From Stomorhina lunata (taxonomy: Eukaryota > Arthropoda > Insecta > Diptera > Rhiniidae): DNA of 64,000 bases. The DNA is taken from the NCBI GenBank assembly GCA_933228675.1, contig OW121744.1, forward strand, positions 95,193,264-95,257,263, in the 5' to 3' direction. Every line of letters starts with the position of its first letter. The first letter of the stretch is position 1. Made by a program: the position numbers and the translations under genes. Of this stretch, positions 1 to 10,860 are shown in pieces. A model generated the notes under the pieces. It was not told the DNA's origin, made no database searches, and saw only the letters and a program-made list of their open reading frames with translations.

Positions 1-64
1 GAAACCAAATTCCTCGACGCGTTTCGATGGTTGGTTAAGCCATCTCTTCAGGAGGATTATCCCC
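1..64 (-). ncRNA. Hammerhead ribozyme, type I, minus-strand copy
   Basis: Mirror image of the plus-strand ribozyme at 572-638. On the minus strand it reads stem I CCTC, core CTGAAGA, stem II GATGG/CCATC with a 9-nt loop, GAA, mini stem III ACGCGT, then C and GAGG closing stem I. The predicted cut lies between plus-strand positions 16 and 15. The outer part of stem I runs into the window edge, so the distal helix cannot be checked completely. All invariant core positions are present. Whether it is transcribed is unknown. Confidence 0.8.
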
Positions 65-330
65 AATTTAGACAGATCGAAAACCTCGCATTATTACTAA
101 ATTTACAAACATAACTATTAAGAATTATGTTCATAAACCAAAAGTAAAAGCGTAGATTATCGACTGAACAAAAACAAACATTTTTCAGTTTTCATCTACC
201 TTCACTTCCCACATTCTTGCTGTAGCCGTCGGCTACTATATGCAGAATGCTGTGAAGAAGGGGGGGGGTAAGATGTTTTAAAATAAACAAGTTTATTTTA
301 AAAAATAAGCTGAATGCATGCAGTTTTATC

Positions 331-380
331 AAAAAATAACAAATTAGTCGGGATGTAAATATTATTCAAAAAGAAGTGTA
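331..380. repeat. 50-bp segment inverted relative to 55453-55502
   Basis: Exact reverse complement of 55453-55502, the sequence that follows the ribozyme unit in the 55-kb copy. Here it sits inside the foldback loop, while the right arm of this copy runs instead into satellite DNA at 737. This shows that the left copy was rearranged by inversion. Confidence 0.85.
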
Positions 381-571
381 TTACAGCATTCTGCATATAG
401 TAGCCGACGGCTACAGCAAGAATGTGGGAAGTGAAGGTAGATGAAAACTGAAAAATGTTTGTTTTTGTTCAGTCGATAATCTACGCTTTTACTTTTGGTT
501 TATGAACATAATTCTTAATAGTTATGTTTGTAAATTTAGTAATAATGCGAGGTTTTCGATCTGTCTAAATT

Positions 572-638
572 GGGGATAATCCTCCTGAAGAGATGGCTTA
601 ACCAACCATCGAAACGCGTCGAGGAATTTGGTTTCTCC
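572..638 (+). ncRNA. Hammerhead self-cleaving ribozyme, type I
   Basis: A complete hammerhead core is visible. Stem I is TCCTC (580-584) with GAGGA (621-625). The core is CTGAAGA (585-591), matching CUGANGA. Stem II is GATGG (592-596) with CCATC (606-610) and a 9-nt loop. Then come GAA (611-613) and a minimal stem III, ACGCGT (614-619). The C at 620 is nucleotide 17, giving the preferred GUC cleavage triplet with the cut after 620. An outer stem I helix, GGGGA (572-576) with TCTCC (634-638), encloses an internal loop, the usual place for contacts with loop II. A very short stem III is typical of ribozymes in Penelope-like elements and animal retrozymes. ACGCGT is self-complementary, so two RNAs could form a dimeric stem III. 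Fold and identity are clear; activity is untested. Confidence 0.88.
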
Positions 639-736
639 GCAAACATTTTTTGGCTTTTTATCAATAAATTGATCTGTTACATTAATAAATAAATGTAACA
701 GGTTTGGGATCAAATGCAAATACACTTCTTTTTGAA

Positions 737-1850
737 AATTTTTCTGTAAAAAATTTTTTCGTAGAAAAATTTTTTTATCGAAAATTTTTCTATAAAAACA
801 AATTTTATAAAAAAAAACAAATTTTATAAAAACAAATTTTAAACAAACATTTTTCTATAAAAAATTTTTTAATGAAAATTTTTCTTCAAAAAATTTTTTA
901 ATGAAAATTTTTCTTCAAAAAATTTTTTTGAAGAAAATTTTTCTATAAAAAAAAATTTTTAAAGAAAATTTTTCTATAGAAATTAATTTCTATAGAAAAA
1001 TTTTTAATAGAAATATTTTTCTATAGAAGTATTTATCTATAGAAATATTTCTCTGTAGAAATATTTTTCTATAGAAATATTTTTCTATAGAAATATTTTT
1101 CTATAGAATAATTTTCAATAGAAATATTTTTCTATAGAAAAATTTTCAATAGAAATATTTTTCTATAGAAAAATTTCCAATAAAAATATTTTTCTATAGA
1201 AAAATGTTCAACAGAAATATTTTTCTATAGAAAAATTTTCAATAGAAATATTTTTCTATAGAAAAATTTTCAATAGAAATATTTTTCTTTAGAAAAATTT
1301 TCAATAGAAATATTTTTCTATAGAAAATTTTTCAATAGAAATATTTTTCTATAGAAAAATTTTCAATAGAAATATTTTTCTATGGAAAAATTTTCAATAG
1401 AAATTTTTTTCCATAGATAAATTTTCAATAGAAATATTTTTCTATAGAAAGATTTTCAATAGAAAAATTTTTCTATAGAAAAATTTTCTATAGAAACATT
1501 TTCTATAGAAAAATTTTCAATAGAAACATTTTGCTAAAGAAAAATTTTTAATAGAAATATTGTTCTATAGAAAAATATTTCTATTGAATATTTTTCTTTA
1601 GAAAAATTTTCAATAGGAATATTTTTCTATAAAACAATTTTGAATGGAAATATTTTTAAATAGAAAAATTTTCAATAGAAATACTTTGCTATAGAAAAAT
1701 TTTCAAAAGAAATATTTTTCTATAGAAAAATTTTAAATAGAAATATTTATCTGTAGAAAAATTTTAAATAGAAATATTTTCCTACAAAAAATTTTCAATA
1801 GAAAAATTTTTTAAAGAAAAAAAATTTTATCGAAAATTTTTCTATAAAAA
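737..1850. repeat. Satellite H, 31-bp tandem array
   Basis: Period 31 bp (CTATAG at 1225, then 1256). Each unit holds a CTATAG core flanked by T4-5 and A4-5, then TTTTCAATAGAAATA. Units are regular at 1040-1760 and badly decayed at 737-1010 and after 1800. The unit resembles satellite G (51.6-55.2 kb), with CAATAGAAATA in place of CGATAAAAAAA. It directly abuts the hammerhead element, as satellite G does at 55.16 kb. Confidence 0.9.
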
Positions 1851-3685
1851 AAAACTGTTTAAATTTTTTTTCAAACAATATTTAAAAAATTAAAGCGTCA
1901 TTGTTTACAAAAATAATTGTATCGAATCGTATATTTTGTTCTGAAAATTGGATTTTGATTTGGTTTGTTGCATAGTTTGTTTTTGTATTTTCTGTAACAA
2001 TGCGGCACGAACCGAATTTGCACACATCCAAATCTCAACTGAATGCCTTTATTACTTATTTTCACGAGTTTCATTTATGATCGTTATTTAAAATCGTTTT
2101 TTAAGAAAACTACAAATTGTCTTCGGCTTCTGGTGGTAAGGGCTGCCTACTCCTGCTTATCAGAAACATAATATCTGCATAGATCAAACGAGTGAAAGAG
2201 GGAAGAGTTCGAAATTCTAAAAAGAAGTTTTAATTTAAAGCTATATATGACCTACCCGATATTTATATTGCAAAGAGAAAAAGTACAAAACCTTTAGTTT
2301 ATGATGACATCACAAAGTGAAAGAAGAAATCTTAAAATGTGGGTTATTTCTTAACAAATGATAATAAGTTAGAACAAAGCGCCAAGTTTCTGAATGTGTA
2401 GTGGAGCTAAAAGATAGGAAAGCTTAAAAGCATTGTTAATGCAAATTGGGGGTTTACATGTAGGGTGCTTAATGCTTGCTATTGCCAAATATATGCTGTG
2501 GCCTCAAACTAATTTTCTGAGCTTTCGGACAGAATAGTGTTATCAGTTGAAAGAAAAACTTTAAGTAACAAAATTTGTGTAGCAAAACCACATTAAAAAT
2601 ATACAAAATAGAGAAAAATACTCTTTAAAATATTATCAAAAAAATCTAAATAAAAAATTAACAAAATTAGAAAATCTTGCTATTTTTGAATAGTACACCC
2701 AAAATAGCACATAAAAAGAAGTCATACAATGGAAAAACCTTTGAGATGCATTCAAGCTAAATAATTTCATCTATTTTAGGATTTTCATTTCTTTTAGGTT
2801 TTTCATTTCTTTTAGGATTTTCATACAAATTTTGTTTGGCATCAATAGCCAGTAAGACATGAGCTTAACTAAGTCTGACTATTCATCATCGTCAAAAGTC
2901 ACATTTATAAAACATATCCAATATGAGGATTTTAAATTTTTTTTCAGCTTTCAGCTATTTATGTAGTTATATCTTTTCTATTTATAAGTTATTTTTTTCT
3001 AAAAAAAAATCTTTTGAACATTAAAACAATGCAGTCAGTAATACCGGGTATCCTGGTACTAATGGTGGTGCCCAGCAAAAAATAAGCGTTAAAAAGCAGA
3101 CACATTTTAATTAAATGTACAGACAAAGGACAAAACAAATGCTCACTTACACATGCACACAAATGCTCACTCACACATACATTAGAGAGATAAGGATAAA
3201 AAGAAATGTATTTTTACCACAGGACTCTACTTATAAAATAAGTATAAATGACTTTGTAGATATCAGGCATTACTGATGCTTCCTGGAAAGGATTTTTGCA
3301 ATTTTTTTAACGAAGAATTTGGATTAATGTATGTGTGTTGGAAAAGAAGAAAGGATATATTTTTTGGCTAATAGAATTTGACTAATTAAGATTTTTTAAT
3401 GAACTATATTTTACCTTCATAAAATATTTTTGGTCTAACGTTTTGTTAAATGGTTTCAAGATTATCTTCTTGCTGTAAGATGAGATTAGACAAAAGGGTA
3501 TAATTTATTGAAACGTAGCAGGAAAGGAACCATTTAATTAGCAAAAATTTTATATTTTTATTTAAATAGAGAAGCAGTTGCTTAGCTAATATATAGGCCA
3601 CAATGATCATTTCGATAGTCTATTGCCAAAACTCTATGATATAAAGATGTTTCACTTCTTTATATTAATCTGCCATATGGTCGTT
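1851..3685. other. AT-rich spacer, no gene seen
   Basis: Mixed AT-rich sequence with poly-A/T runs, a short CA-rich patch at about 3135-3182, and a local duplication of TTTCATTTCTTTTAGG near 2785-2820. No open frame has a recognisable product, and I see no clear transposon terminus. Confidence 0.6.
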
Positions 3686-3840
3686 TTGTAAAGTCCCATA
3701 AAAAATATAGTATAGCGCTTTACCTTTAAATCGGAAACAACTAATGGAAACGATTTCCCAATGAGAAAAAGTTAAGGCACACACACGTGGTCATGATACA
3801 TTTCAATGTTTGTGCTTTCTCATGCTTTTCCAAAATACTT
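3686..3840 (+). repeat. Dispersed flank repeat, copy 1
   Basis: Similar to 27410-27555 over about 145 bp. Shared blocks include CCCATAAAAAATA, TCGGAAA, CCAATGAGA and AAGGCACACACACGTG. Both copies lie just upstream of a satellite array, but the arrays belong to different families (A here, C there). Confidence 0.75.
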
Positions 3841-3879
3841 ACCCTAAAACATGCAAAATTTCCTCTAAAAATTAGACAT

Positions 3880-6370
3880 ATTTCAAAAATTTCTGATAAG
3901 AATAAAAAAAATTGTAAAAATATGATTTAAATATAATACATTTTTAAAAAATTTCCTATAAAAATAGAGAATTTTTCCAAAATTTTCTAAAAAGATAGAA
4001 AATTTTCTATAAAAATACAAAATTTCGTATCAAAATAATAAATTTCGTATAAAAATAAGAAATTTTTAAAAAATTTCGCATAAAAATATAAACTTTAGAA
4101 AATTTTCGAATAAAAATAAGAAATTTTTGAAAAATTTTCTATAAAAATAGGAAATTTTTGAAAAATTTTCTATAAAAATAGGAAATTTTTGAAAAATTTC
4201 CTATAAAAATAGGAAATTTTTGAAAAATTTCCTATAAAAATAGGAAATTTTTGAAAAATTTCCTATAAAAATAGGAAATTTTTGAAAAATTTCCTATAAA
4301 AATAGGAAATTTTTGAAAAATTTCCTATAAAAATAGGAAATTTTTGAAAAATTTCCTATAAAAATAGGAAATTTTTGAAAAATTTCCTATAAAAATAGGA
4401 AATTTTTGAAAAATTTCCTATAAAAATAGGAAATTTTTGAAAAATTTCCTATAAAAATAGGAAATTTTTGAAAAATTTCCTATAAAAATAGGAAATTTTT
4501 GAAAAATTTCCTATAAAAATAGGAAATTTTTGAAAAATTTCCTATAAAAATAGGAAATTTTTGAAAAATTTCCTATAAAAATAGGAAATTTTTGAAAAAT
4601 TTCCTATAAAAATAGGAAATTTTTGAAAAATTTCCTAAAAAAATAGGAAATTTTTGAAAAATTTCCTATAAAAATAGGAAATTTTTGAAAAATTTCCTAT
4701 AAAAATAGGAAATTTTTGAAAAATTTCCTATAAAAATAGGAAATTTTTGAAAAATTTCCTATAAAAATAGGAAATTTTTGAAAAATTTCCTATAAAAATA
4801 GGAAATTTTTGAAAAATTTTCCATAAAAATAATAAATTTTTGAAAAATTTCCTAAAAAAATAGTAAATTTTTGAAAAATTTCCTATAAAAATAGTAAATT
4901 TTTCAAAAATATCCATAAAAATAGTAAATTTTTGAAAAATTTCTTAAAAAAAAATAGAAAATTTTTGAAAAAATTACGATAAAAATAGGAATTTTTTGAA
5001 AAATTTCCTATAAAAATAGGAAATTTTTGAAAAATTTCCTATAAAAATAGTAAATTTTAAAAAAATTTAATATAAAAATAGGAAATTTTTGAAAAATTTC
5101 GCATAAAAATAAGAAAATTTTGAAACATTTCCTATACAAAAAGAAATTTTTGAAAAATTTTCTATAAAAATAGTAAATTTTTGAAAAATTTCCTATAAAA
5201 ATAGTAAATTTTTGAAAAATTTCCTATAAAAATAGCAAATTTTTGAAAAATTTCCTATAAAAATAGAAAATTTTTGAAAAATTTCCTATAAAAATAGAAA
5301 ATTTTTGAAAAATTTCCTATAAAAATAAAAAATATCAATAGTAAATTTTTGAAAAAATTTCCTTTAAAAATAGAAAATTTTTGAAAAATTTTCTATAAAA
5401 ATAGAAAATTTTTGAAAAATTTCCTATAAAAATAGGAAATTTTTGAAAAATGTCCTATAAAAATAGGAAATTTTTGAAAAATTTCCTATAAAATAGGAAA
5501 TCTTTGAAAAATTTCCTATAAAAATAGGAAATTTTTGAAAAATTTCCTATAAAAATAGGAAATTTTTGAAAAATTTCCTATAAAAATAGGAAATTTTTGA
5601 AAAATTTCCTATAAAAATAGGAAATTTTTGAAAAATTTCCTATAAAAATAGGAAATTTTTGAAAAATTTCCTATAAAAATAGGAAATTTTTGAAAAATTT
5701 CCTATAAAAATAGGAAATTTTTGAAAAATTTCCTATAAAAATAGGAAATTTTTGAAAAATTTCCTATAAAAATAGGAAATTTTTGAAAAATTTCCTATAA
5801 AAATAGGAAATTTTTGAAAAATTTCCTATAAAAATAGGAAATTTTTGAAAAATTTCCTATAAAAATAGGAAATTTTTGAAAAATTTCCTATAAAAATAGG
5901 AAATTTTTGAAAAATTTCCTATAAAAATAGGAAATTTTTGAAAAATTTCCTATAAAAATAGGAATTTTTTGAAAAATTTCCTATAAAAATAGTAAATTTT
6001 TCAAAAATATCCATAAAAATAGTAAATTTTTGAAAAATTTCTTAAAAAAATAGAAAATTTTTGAAAAAATTACTATAAAAATAGGAATTTTTTGAAAAAT
6101 TTCCTATAAAAATAGGAAATTTTTGAAAAATTTCCGTTAAAAATAGAAAATTTCCTTTAAAAATAGGAAATTTTTGAAAAATTTCCTATAAAAATAGGAA
6201 ATTTTTGAAAAATTTCCTTTAAAAATAGGAAATTTTTGAAAAATTTCCTATAAAAATAAAAAATTTTTGAAAAATTTCCTATAAAAATAAGAAATTTTTG
6301 AAAAATTTCCTATAAAAATAAGAAATTTTTGGAAAAGTTTTTATAAAAATCGGAATCTTTTTGAAAAATT
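3880..6370 (+). repeat. Satellite A, 31-bp tandem array
   Basis: Period 31 bp (TAGG at 4210, then 4241). Each unit consists of two nested palindromes: an 11-bp arm pair around AAAA centred on CCTAT-AAAA-ATAGG, and AAATTTTT-G-AAAAATTT. Units are nearly identical at about 4145-4830 and 5400-5990 and diverged at the edges and at 4830-5400. The variant stretch with TCAAAAATATCC at 4903 recurs at 6001, so a block of about 1.1 kb was duplicated. Open frames here are repeat artefacts. Confidence 0.97.
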
Positions 6371-6379
6371 TCAAATAAT

Positions 6380-7715
6380 ACTGAATTAATTAAAAAATTA
6401 TAATATTCATTTGAATCATGACTAATTTGCCCTTTTTCGTGGGAAAAATCTAATTTTCACGTAATTTTCTGAATTTTCATTAAACATCAAAAATAATTGA
6501 AAATAGGCTTTATTACTTTTTCCAATTATAGCAAATTAATTTTGTACATAATAGAATATTTCCAAAAAAAAGGGAATCAATTTCGATATCATTTTATTTT
6601 TGTTTTAACACAATAATTGATTATATTGTTAAAGAAAACATTTCTTCGGAATAAAAAGTAAAACAATATGTTGTAATGTCAGCAAATATTATATTGAATG
6701 CTGGATATATTTGAGATTTCAAAGAAATTGTCTTGAACAAAGGAAAAAGAATATCGAACTTAACTAAACAACTGTCAAAATAATTTCAATTTAGCAAATA
6801 GATTTTCTTTCTTCTACACTTTCTTCGAAAATAAAATACAAATTGAAAGCAGAAAATACTTGTAATGAAATGTGAGAAAAACTTTTTTTTTCGCCAAAGA
6901 AACAAACTGACCAAAATAGTGATAAGAATAAAGACAAACACACACAAGTTAGGACCTAGGAAAATAACCTAGAAAAAAAAAACATTTTATTTAATTTTCC
7001 CAAGTTTGATTGCTTAAGAAATTTTCTCCAAATTGTTTAAGTTATTTGCTTCAGTTTATTTCATTTTACTTCGTTTTTTTGTATGTATGTATGTATGTGG
7101 GCGAATTACAGGTGTAATTTCTTTTGTTTTACTTTCAGGTTTTCTCTGCGTGTTTTAGAGATTTTGAGTTTAAATGAAAGAAATTAAATAATTTTCAGTT
7201 GTTCTGTTTTTTTCTTTTTTTGTATCATGTCTTACACGAAAAAAAGGGTAAAAGGCACGCGCCACTGATAATCTATAATAGACAGAGGGACAGACTTGCA
7301 AAAGACCATTATTTGCTTTAACTAACATCGAACTGTCTTGTAAAATTGTAAGACAGCTCTAAATAAAATGTAGCAAATTGAGAAAAAAAAAAGGGTTGGG
7401 GTTACTTTTCTCAGATGAAAAGGAAACATAGGTAAGAAAATGTCTAATACATATTTCTTTACGGGTAACTGATTTCCACAAAGGTTTGGTCTTTTGATTT
7501 TGGTCTATTTTGAACTTTAAATTTTAAAGATTCTGAAAATAAGGAAATTGCTTGACTTGCTAGACGTTTTCATTGAAAGGAGTAAGCCGGAAATAAAAAG
7601 CTTTCTTGTCTCGATTAACCACCTTGCATTATTCATAGTCTACTCTCAGTCTAAATTCCATTCTAAGCTCAATAATTTTAGTTTTATATTTAAATCAATA
7701 TATTTGCTATAAATA
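6380..7715. other. AT-rich spacer with a GTAT microsatellite
   Basis: Contains GTAT repeats at about 7081-7097, a GACAGAGGGACAGAC patch at 7280-7295 and T-rich tracts. I see no coding region or transposon. Confidence 0.6.
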
Positions 7716-8770
7716 AATGCACAATAGGGTGGGTCGTTTTTTGACTTTTGTCTCTGATCGACTTCTAAAATTGAAATTATATGGCCAAATTATGTCAATC
7801 GGAAGTGTGCAAAATATTATTGATTTATTTTTAGGATACGAGCCCGCGCAACGTGCCCAAAATTTTTGAGCCCAATTATGTGGGGAAAACTGAGAGTATT
7901 TGCAGTTTTTGCTGCATTTCGTTCATTTACAATTTATTTTAAAGATAAAAGATAATAAAATCTAAAAGTGAACTAATGCAGCTTTTATTGAAGTCATCAA
8001 TATTTGAAATCCATAAAACGTTTTTAAAGTTATTGCGATTTTCCCCCAAAAATTCGTGTCCTTGACAATACGCCTAAGGATACACCGCTAGAAAAAACTA
8101 CTTTGGACAAAAGCTCGCAAAGCAAGACATGATTTATCATTTTAAGACCTGTAAGTACTTTATAGTTTAATTTTGTTAAAATATAACAATATTTAATTAG
8201 TTTTTTTCATAATCGAAAATGGGTAATTTTTCTCAGGTGGGTTTTTAATTTTTTGAAAATTTTGTTAAACAAATATTACAAATTTGAATTTCTCTCATCG
8301 GTGTATTAAAATAGGTAAAAAAAGAAAATCAAACTCCAAAAAATTGAGGTCGATATCTCACACCATTTTGCCGTACCTTGTGTTCGAATTCGACGAATTT
8401 CGCAAAAAAGTAATTTTTTGCTCATAATTTGAGTAAATGCTTCATAAATCTTATTTATGTTCAATTTTAATAATGTTAATATGGAATAAAATTATCCATA
8501 CTATGGAAAATATAAGCAGGTTCTTTGTTTTTAAAATTGGGCAAACTTAACCCTTTTTTTCCGGAGGCAAAAATTAAAAATTTGATTTTTTGTATTTTTT
8601 TTTATTTTTTAAATACATATTGTTATTAATTTATTACTGAATTTTATTAAATATACTTAAAAGTAATTATTGTACACTATAACAAAGTATTTTTTATTAA
8701 AAAATATTTTAACCCTTTTTAGACATGGGGTCAAAAATGACCCAAGTTTTTTTTTTGGCTCTTTTTTCAA
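7716..8770 (+). other. Probable decayed dispersed repeat beginning TAGGGTGGGTCG
   Basis: Starts AATAGGGTGGGTCGTTTTTT, which looks like the end of a non-coding dispersed element. It then has less repetitive sequence (for example GAGCCCGCGCAACGTGCCC near 7850). No matching inverted end was found in the window, so boundaries are uncertain. The palindrome GGGGTCA-AAAA-TGACCC lies at about 8726-8742. Confidence 0.3.
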
Positions 8771-8774
8771 CAAA

Positions 8775-8830
8775 TTTTGATTAAAAACCATTAATGTTAT
8801 TATTTTGATTAAAAGCCAATAATGTTATTA
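8775..8830 (+). repeat. 28-bp direct duplication
   Basis: Two adjacent units beginning TTTTGATTAAAA at 8775 and 8803, differing at a few positions. Confidence 0.7.
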
Positions 8831-8885
8831 TTTGACACCAAGATTATTTTTTTTTATTATAAAAAATATTTTAAATATTTTGTAG

Positions 8886-8918
8886 ATAATTATAATTACC
8901 TCCCATAGGGATGCCTTC
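8886..8918 (+). repeat. 33-bp sequence also found inside satellite B
   Basis: Identical to 12447-12479. It includes TACCTCCCATAGGGATGCC, which is not AT-simple, so chance identity is unlikely. Confidence 0.85.
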
Positions 8919-8984
8919 CCTTGATAGAGTTTTTAGTCCTTTACAAACACAAATTTAGTTGTATTTAGATAATATTCAGCACAA

Positions 8985-9265
8985 ATATTGCTTATCATAA
9001 CCTTAATCAGTGTACCTAATTTTGTAGGAATCGGCCCATATTTGACCATACCTCCAATACAAGACACATTCTCAAAAGACGTTTATATACATATAAAAGG
9101 ACAAAAACCTGTATAACTCTAAAGATAAATGCATTTGATTACTTAAACTTTGCACAGATAAATATTTTCTCAATATAAATCAATAACCAAAATTTGGTAA
9201 CAATCGGTCCACAATTGACCCTAGCTCCCATATCAGGCCTTTAGCCGGAAATGACATAAATCTCG
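8985..9265 (-). mobile_element. Remnant related to ACAAGTAAG dispersed family
   Basis: On the minus strand it carries GGGAGCTAGGGTCAATTGTG followed by GACCGATTGTTACC, plus a second GGTATGGTCAAATATGGGCC. These match the repeated internal motif (GGAGCTATGGTCAAATGTGG then ACCGATT) of the family copies that follow. No ends are visible. Confidence 0.55.
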
Positions 9266-9283
9266 AAACTTTGAAAAAAAAAA

Positions 9284-9717
9284 AACAAGTAAGAAAGTGC
9301 ATTAGTCGGTCAAGCCCGACCATACGATACCCTTCACCACTAAGGTCAAAGGTGTTCTTTTTAGTGTATAAAGACAATTATTTGCTAAATTTTGCCATCA
9401 TACAAACATATTCTAAAAACTTTTAAATTTAAGCTGTTTCCGCCATATGGACTTATATGAGAGCTAGGGACCGATTATCTCGAAATTTGGCAAATTGATT
9501 ACAGTTGTCATAAAAATTATGTATGCTTAAAAACTAAACTTAAAATTCTCGTTATCTTCAGATTTATGAGCGTTTTAGTGAATTTTGTCTCATTTAGTGC
9601 GTTTTGAGAAAAGAGCTATGTAGTATGGGAGCTATGGTCAAATGTGGACCGATTTCAAGGAAATTCAATACAGTGATTTAAGTTTACACAAGTAGTATTT
9701 TTTTTAAATTTCATAAA
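9284..9717 (+). mobile_element. ACAAGTAAG-family dispersed element, 5' fragment (copy A)
   Basis: Begins AACAAGTAAGAAAGTGC after poly-A. It then has the small hairpin GTCGG..CCGAC, GATACCCTTCACCAC, and the motif ACTTATATGAGAGCTAGGG. It breaks off where copy B starts, so only the 5' half is present. No coding capacity. I know this motif as common in fly genomes but cannot assign a superfamily from the sequence. Confidence 0.8.
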
Positions 9718-9718
9718 A

Positions 9719-10820
9719 AACAAGTAAGAAAGCGCTATAGTCAGTCAAGCCGACCATACGATACCCTTCACCACTAAGGTCAAAGGTGTTATTTTTCCAG
9801 TATAAAGACAAATATTTGCTAAATTTTGCCATCATACAAACATTTTTTCAAAACTTATACACTCAACCTGTTTCCGTCATTTGGACTTATATGAGAGCTA
9901 GGGTCATATGTGGACCGATTATCTCGAAATTTGACAAACTGATTACAGTTGTTACAAAAATTATGTATGCAAAAAACAAACTCAAAAGTTTCATTATCTT
10001 TAGATTTATGAGCGTTTTAGTGATTTTTTGTCTCATTTAGTGCGTTTTTAAAGAAGAGTTTGTATGGGAGCTATGGTCAAATGTGGACCGATTTCAACGA
10101 AATTTGATACAGTGATTTAAGTTTACATAAACAGTATTTGTTTTAAATTTTATCTAAAAATATTGATATTTGTGGCCAATATATCAATTCCGGGTAGTGG
10201 GACCTATGGGAGGTGCCATAAATAATGGACCGATTTTGACCAATTTCAATAGCCATGGTCCCATTATCCATAAAATTATCTGTGTCAAATTACGAATTAC
10301 GACCTGTAGTTTGATTACAAGGTTTACATGGGGGTTCAGCCAGTCGTCCAGCCAGACGGACGGACGGACGGACATCGCTATATCGACTCAGAAAGTGATT
10401 CTAAGCCTATTGGTATACTAAAAGCTGGGTCTAAGACAAATATTTATATGCGTTACAAACATCAGCACAAACTTATAATACCCTTTCCACCTATGGTGGT
10501 GAAGGGAAGTGGGATCTATGGGAGGTATCATAAATAATGAACCGATTTTGACGAATTTCAATAGCCATGGTCCCATTAACAAAAATCTATGCCAAATTTC
10601 ATCAAATTATCTTTAGAATTGCGACCTGTAGTTTGATTACAAGGTTTACATGGGGGTACAGCCAGCCAGACGGACGGAGGGACATCGCTAAATCGACTCA
10701 GAAAGTGATTCTAAGCCTATTGGTATACTAAAAGATGGGTCTAAGACAAATATTTCTATGCGTTACATACATCAGCACAAACATATAATACCCTTTCCAC
10801 CTATGGTGGTGAAGGGTATA
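9719..10820 (+). mobile_element. ACAAGTAAG-family dispersed element, full copy with duplicated 3' half (copy B)
   Basis: Begins AAACAAGTAAGAAAGCGC and ends at the 3' hairpin ACCCTTTCCACC-TATGGTGGTGAAGGGT. The 3' half (from GTGGGACCTATGGGAGGT through the terminal hairpin) occurs twice in tandem with a period of 310 bp (CTATGGTGGT at 10491 and 10801). An internal GGAC microsatellite (about 10358-10373) belongs to the element, since the other copies share it. Short open frames across it on both strands are not conserved between copies. Confidence 0.85.
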
Positions 10821-10860
10821 ATAACTCATAGCATATGTATGTATGTCTCTAAGACACAAG

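Larger units (their letters stand above)
1..635. repeat. Foldback (long inverted repeat) of hammerhead-bearing element
   Basis: Bases 1-253 are the reverse complement of 383-635, essentially perfectly (paired positions sum to 636). The arms are separated by a 129-bp loop. The left arm begins at the window edge, so the element probably extends further left. Each arm holds one complete hammerhead ribozyme core. The right arm continues to about 736, with GGGATCAAATGCAAAT at 706-721, which matches the terminal sequence of a related element at 55579-56056. The loop has a run of nine G (261-269), a small AT palindrome near 285, and a 50-bp piece at 331-380. A transcript of the whole unit would fold into a long double-stranded hairpin. 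The only open frame is a 67-codon minus-strand frame (522-725) across the ribozyme, which I regard as chance. Confidence 0.9.

Noticed and set aside
522..725. 67-codon minus-strand frame, identical at 55254-55457
   Set aside because: Identity reflects the recent duplication of the element; the frame runs antisense across the ribozyme and is broken in the diverged copies.
4728..4916. Repeat-protein-like frame with FRKFFKN units
   Set aside because: The 31-bp satellite gives an apparent repeat protein cycling through frames; no non-repeat part and no start context.
10170..10537. Overlapping frames on both strands in the dispersed element at 10 kb
   Set aside because: Not conserved as frames among copies B, C and D; no protein features.
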